From Clostridia bacterium (GTDB lineage Bacteria; Bacillota; Clostridia; Christensenellales; Aristaeellaceae): a stretch of DNA of 6,282 nucleotides. The DNA lies in NCBI GenBank assembly GCA_024404395.1, contig JAKSPZ010000064.1, forward strand, positions 1-6,282, given 5' to 3'. The translations under genes were made by a program, and so were the position numbers. Numbering within the stretch: position 1 is the stretch's first letter; every line of letters begins with the position of its first letter. The notes below the pieces were generated by a model, which saw only the letters and a list, made by a program, of their open reading frames with translations, was not told the origin of the DNA and made no database searches. Of the stretch, positions 1-6,282 are shown one piece after another.

Positions 1-3864
<3,864 letters not shown>

Positions 3865-3865
3865 T

Positions 3866-5023
3866 ATGACATCTCTGCTCATCATCGTCATCTATCTGGC
3901 CTTTATCAGCCTCGGACTGCCCGACGCGCTGCTGGGCGCGGCGTGGCCCACCATGTACACCGAGTTCGGCGTGCCGCTGTCCGCCATGGGCGTCATTTCC
4001 GTGTCCATCTCCCTGTGCAGCACCATATCCGCGCTGGCGGGCGACCGGCTGAACGCGAAGTTCGGCACGGCGAAGGTCACCGCCGTCAGCGTGGCGCTGA
4101 TCGCCGTCGCGCTCTTCGGCTTCTCCGTCAGCCGTCACTTCTGGTTTCTGTGGCTGATGACGATTCCCTACGGACTGGGTGCCGGCAGTATCGACGCGGG
4201 ACTCAACAACTACGTCGCCGTCCACTACTCGGGACGGCAGATGAGCTGGCTCCACTGCATGTTCGGCATCGGCGTTTCCGTGGGTCCCTACGCCATGGGC
4301 TACGCGCTGACCCACGGCATGCGCTGGAACGGCGGCTACCGCATCATCGGCTTTGTTCAGCTGGCGATCACCTTCATCGTCATTCTGAGCCTGCCCCTGT
4401 GGAACAGGGGAGAGGCGGCTGCCGACGCCCCGCCCCGCCGGGCCATGACCTTCCGCGAGATCCTCCGCCTGAAGGGCGCCGGGACCTCGCTGGCCATCAT
4501 GTTCTTCTACTGCGCGCTGGAGCAGTCCGCGGGTCTTTGGGCGGGCAGCTATCTGGTCTTCTGCAAGCATGTGCCTGCGGAGACCGCGGCGACCTTCAGC
4601 GCCATGTATTACATCGGTCTTACCGTTGGACGTTTCCTGGGCGGCTTTGTCACCATGAAGCTCAACGACACGCAGATGATCCGCCTGGGCGAGACCATCG
4701 TCGTGATCGGCATCATCACGCTGGTGCTGTCCCCGTCCGTGCCCCTGTCGCTGGCGGGCTTCCTGATCACGGGCTTCGGCTGTGCGCCCATCTTTCCCGC
4801 TTTCATGCACGCCACGCCCGAACGGTTCGGGGCGGATAAGTCGCAGGCGCTCATCGGGATCCAGATGGCGGGCGCCTACGTGGGACTGCTGTGCCTGCCT
4901 GCGCTGTTCGGCCCCATTGCCGAGCGGATCGGCATTGCCACGCTGCCCGCCTTCCTGCTCATCCTCGCCCTCACCACCGTCATTCTTCATGAAATTCTTG
5001 TCCGCGAAACATCGGTGGTTTGA
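3866..5023 (+). CDS. MFS transporter, fucose-permease-like group
   Basis: A 385-residue membrane protein with about 12 hydrophobic segments and a central hydrophilic loop near 181-200. Signature pieces of the FucP-like MFS group are visible: GLPDALLGAAWP at 17-28 in TM1, D110 with AGLNNY at 111-116, W128-L-H130 followed by FGIGVSVGP ending at P141, LEQSAGLWAGSYL at 218-230 in TM7 with the acidic E219, GRFLGG at 255-260, and GCAPIFPAF at 305-313 in TM10. The family takes up sugars or other small solutes by proton symport, but many members export; the substrate here is unknown. The ATG lies one base after the stop of the upstream gene, and only a weak AGAAAG (3851-3856) precedes it, so translation probably depends on coupling to the first transporter. 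The two transporters are clearly of different subfamilies, so this is not a recent tandem duplication. I see no terminator hairpin after the stop. Confidence 0.9.
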   Translation: MTSLLIIVIYLAFISLGLPDALLGAAWPTMYTEFGVPLSAMGVISVSISLCSTISALAGDRLNAKFGTAKVTAVSVALIAVALFGFSVSRHFWFLWLMTIPYGLGAGSIDAGLNNYVAVHYSGRQMSWLHCMFGIGVSVGPYAMGYALTHGMRWNGGYRIIGFVQLAITFIVILSLPLWNRGEAAADAPPRRAMTFREILRLKGAGTSLAIMFFYCALEQSAGLWAGSYLVFCKHVPAETAATFSAMYYIGLTVGRFLGGFVTMKLNDTQMIRLGETIVVIGIITLVLSPSVPLSLAGFLITGFGCAPIFPAFMHATPERFGADKSQALIGIQMAGAYVGLLCLPALFGPIAERIGIATLPAFLLILALTTVILHEILVRETSVV

Positions 5024-5048
5024 GCGGGCAGAAAATAAGGCGGGATTA

Positions 5049-5077
5049 TTGACTTCATAGTGGTAAAGTGATAAAAT
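5049..5077 (+). promoter_or_regulatory. Sigma-A type promoter of ilvE
   Basis: TTGACT at 5049-5054, a 17-base spacer and TAAAAT at 5072-5077, with TGA directly before the -10 box (an extended -10, TGN). Transcription would begin near 5084, giving a leader of about 30 bases. That is too short for a T-box or a leader-peptide attenuator. The -35 lies only 25 bases after the second transporter's stop, and no terminator separates them, so some read-through from the transporter operon is possible. Confidence 0.85.
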
Positions 5078-5101
5078 ATTCCACAAATCCGAAAAGGAAT
5101 C

Positions 5102-5107
5102 GAGGAG
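5102..5107 (+). promoter_or_regulatory. Ribosome binding site of ilvE
   Basis: GAGGAG ends 7 bases before the ATG at 5115, a near-ideal Shine-Dalgarno site that supports this start. Confidence 0.85.
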
Positions 5108-5114
5108 TACGCAT

Positions 5115-6137
5115 ATGAAAAAGGAACTGGATTGGGGCAATATCGGCTTCGGCTATCGTCCCACGGATTATCGTTTCGTCAGCAATTACAAGAACGGCGC
5201 CTGGGATGAAGGCGGTCTGACCAAAGAAGCCACCGTCACCATCTCCGAATCCGCCGGCGTTTTCCAGTACGCTCAGACCTGCTTCGAGGGCATGAAGGCG
5301 TACACCACCGAGAAGGGCGAGACCGTCATCTTCCGCCCCGACCTGAACGCACAGCGCATGGCAGACACCTGCCGCCGCCTCGTTCTGCCCGAGTACCCCG
5401 TTGACAAGTTCGTCGACGCCGTTGCACAGACCGTCAAGGCCAACATCGATTGGGTTCCCCCCTACGGCTCCGGCGCGACCCTGTATATCCGCCCCTTCAT
5501 GATGGGCACCAGCCCCGTTCTGGGCGTTTCTCCCGCCGCCGAATACCAGTTCCGCGTATTCGCCAGCCCCGTCGGCCCCTACTTCAAGGGCGGCATCCGT
5601 CCCCTGCGCCTCCGTGTCAGCGACTTTGACCGCGCAGCCCCCAACGGCACCGGTCACGTCAAGGCAGGTCTGAACTACGCCATGAGCCTGTATCCCATCG
5701 TTGAGGCTCACGAGCAGGGCTACGACGAGAACATGTACCTGGATTCCCGCACCCGCACCAACGTCGAAGAGACCGGCGGCGCCAACTTCCTGTTCGTCAC
5801 CAAGGACGGCACCGTTGTCACCCCCAAGTCCACCTCCATCCTGCCCAGCATCACCCGCCGCTCCCTCATGGTCGTTGCGGAGAAGTACCTGGGTCTGAAG
5901 TGCGAAGAGCGCGTGATCCCCTTCGAAGAGGTCAAGGACATGGCCGAGTGCGGCCTCTGCGGCACCGCAGCGGTCATCTCTCCCGTCGGCAAGGTCGAGA
6001 ACGGCGATGATGTCATCACCTTCGATACCTCCGCAGGCAACATGGGCCCCACCATCCGCAAGCTCTACGAGACCCTCACCGGCATCCAGATGGGCCGCAT
6101 CGAAGCCCCCGAAGGCTGGATCTACAAGGTCGACTAA
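5115..6137 (+). CDS. ilvE: Branched-chain amino acid aminotransferase (class IV PLP enzyme, 340 residues)
   Basis: Cytoplasmic PLP enzyme (EC 2.6.1.42) that transfers amino groups between glutamate and the 2-oxo acids of leucine, isoleucine and valine; it is the last step of their synthesis and the first of their breakdown. Seen: FEGMKAY at 57-63, FRPDLNAQRM at 73-82, YIRPF at 124-128, the catalytic lysine K183 in GHVKAGLNYAMSL (181-193), E218-E219 before TGGANF (E219 probably binds the PLP pyridine nitrogen), LPSITRRS at 243-250, and the phosphate-binding GTAAVISP at 283-290. The length and these motifs match the type found in eukaryotes and many anaerobes rather than the approximately 309-residue E. 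coli IlvE. The redox CXXC of human BCAT is absent (AVIS at 286-289). It has its own promoter, ribosome site and terminator, so it appears monocistronic. D-amino acid aminotransferase or aminodeoxychorismate lyase, also class IV, fit the motifs less well. Confidence 0.95.
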   Translation: MKKELDWGNIGFGYRPTDYRFVSNYKNGAWDEGGLTKEATVTISESAGVFQYAQTCFEGMKAYTTEKGETVIFRPDLNAQRMADTCRRLVLPEYPVDKFVDAVAQTVKANIDWVPPYGSGATLYIRPFMMGTSPVLGVSPAAEYQFRVFASPVGPYFKGGIRPLRLRVSDFDRAAPNGTGHVKAGLNYAMSLYPIVEAHEQGYDENMYLDSRTRTNVEETGGANFLFVTKDGTVVTPKSTSILPSITRRSLMVVAEKYLGLKCEERVIPFEEVKDMAECGLCGTAAVISPVGKVENGDDVITFDTSAGNMGPTIRKLYETLTGIQMGRIEAPEGWIYKVD

Positions 6138-6151
6138 GTCAAATAAACAAG

Positions 6152-6187
6152 AAAGCTCCCCGAACCAAAAGTTCGGGGAGCTTTTTT
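6152..6187 (+). terminator. Intrinsic terminator of ilvE
   Basis: GCTCCCCGAAC (6155-6165) pairs perfectly with GTTCGGGGAGC (6171-6181) around the 5-base loop CAAAA, followed by six T residues (6182-6187). Three A residues before the stem can pair with the first three Ts, lengthening the stem to 14 bp. It begins 14 bases after the ilvE stop codon. With AAA also preceding the stem, it could act weakly on transcripts from the other side too. Confidence 0.95.
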
Positions 6188-6242
6188 ACATAACGGCACA
6201 GAAAAACACTGCAAGCTGACCCCGCCCTACACAGCAATGTTC

Positions 6243-6282
6243 ACCCCTCGTAGGGTGCGCTGACCCCAGCGCACCGAGAGGT
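6243..6282. repeat. Imperfect palindromic intergenic repeat, probably continuing past the window
   Basis: The inner stem is perfect: GGTGCGCTG (6254-6262) pairs with CAGCGCACC (6267-6275) around ACCC. Outside it, ACCCCTC (6243-6249) pairs with GAGAGGT (6276-6282) with one mismatch, leaving GTAG (6250-6253) as a bulge. The window ends at the outer edge of this structure. Nearby, GCTGACCCC occurs at 6215-6223 and again at 6259-6267, and CCCTAC (6225-6230) is inverted as GTAGGG (6250-6255). There is no T-tract, so it does not look like a second terminator. GC-rich palindromes of this kind are common as dispersed REP-like elements in genomes; whether this one is repeated cannot be told here. Confidence 0.6.

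Noticed and set aside
3943..4839. A 298-codon plus-strand frame inside the second transporter gene
   Set aside because: Arg/His-rich product in an offset frame within a well-supported MFS gene; an artefact of GC-rich codon use.
5024..5048. Possible terminator between the transporter operon and ilvE
   Set aside because: No stable hairpin with a T-tract can be formed before the ilvE -35 box, so I do not call one.
5055..5711. A 218-codon open frame on the minus strand opposite ilvE
   Set aside because: Codon-aligned with ilvE, which carries the full aminotransferase motif set; the antisense product is Gly/Ala/Asp-rich without a family signature.
6242..6282. Second terminator or CRISPR repeat at the right end
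   Set aside because: The palindrome has no following T-tract inside the window, and there is only one copy with no spacer-repeat pattern.

Overview
The window looks like chromosomal DNA of a strict or facultative anaerobe, most probably a GC-rich member of the Clostridia (an Oscillospiraceae/Ruminococcaceae-like gut bacterium). The reasons are a single-chain pyruvate:ferredoxin oxidoreductase, strong AAGGAGG/GAGGAG ribosome sites, AT-rich consensus sigma-A promoters inside otherwise GC-rich DNA, and a branched-chain aminotransferase with a Clostridia-like sequence. The taxonomic call is inference; there is no rRNA or other marker.

Layout. Positions 1-2467 (minus strand) hold the first 822 codons of nifJ; its C-terminal part lies outside the window. 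Positions 2468-2673 are a 206-base divergent regulatory region with one near-consensus promoter facing each way. Rightward, 2674-3864 and 3866-5023 encode two different MFS transporters separated by one base, almost certainly one operon. A 91-base gap carries a third good promoter, which drives ilvE (5115-6137). A strong intrinsic terminator follows at 6152-6187. The last 95 bases are non-coding apart from an imperfect palindromic repeat that seems to run off the right edge.

How the genes fit. PFOR turns pyruvate and CoA into acetyl-CoA, CO2 and reduced ferredoxin. The first transporter has features of the oxalate/formate and monocarboxylate group of MFS proteins, so a link to pyruvate or another small organic acid is reasonable but unproven. 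The second transporter has the marks of the fucose-permease-like MFS group. IlvE makes or breaks down Leu/Ile/Val. Each transcription unit has its own promoter, so the neighbours need not share a pathway.

I see no mobile element, CRISPR array, tRNA, rRNA or defence system, and no clear sign of a new biological system. The points most worth a second look are the paired transporters, the repeats between the divergent promoters, the very short predicted leader of the first transporter, and the palindrome at the right end.
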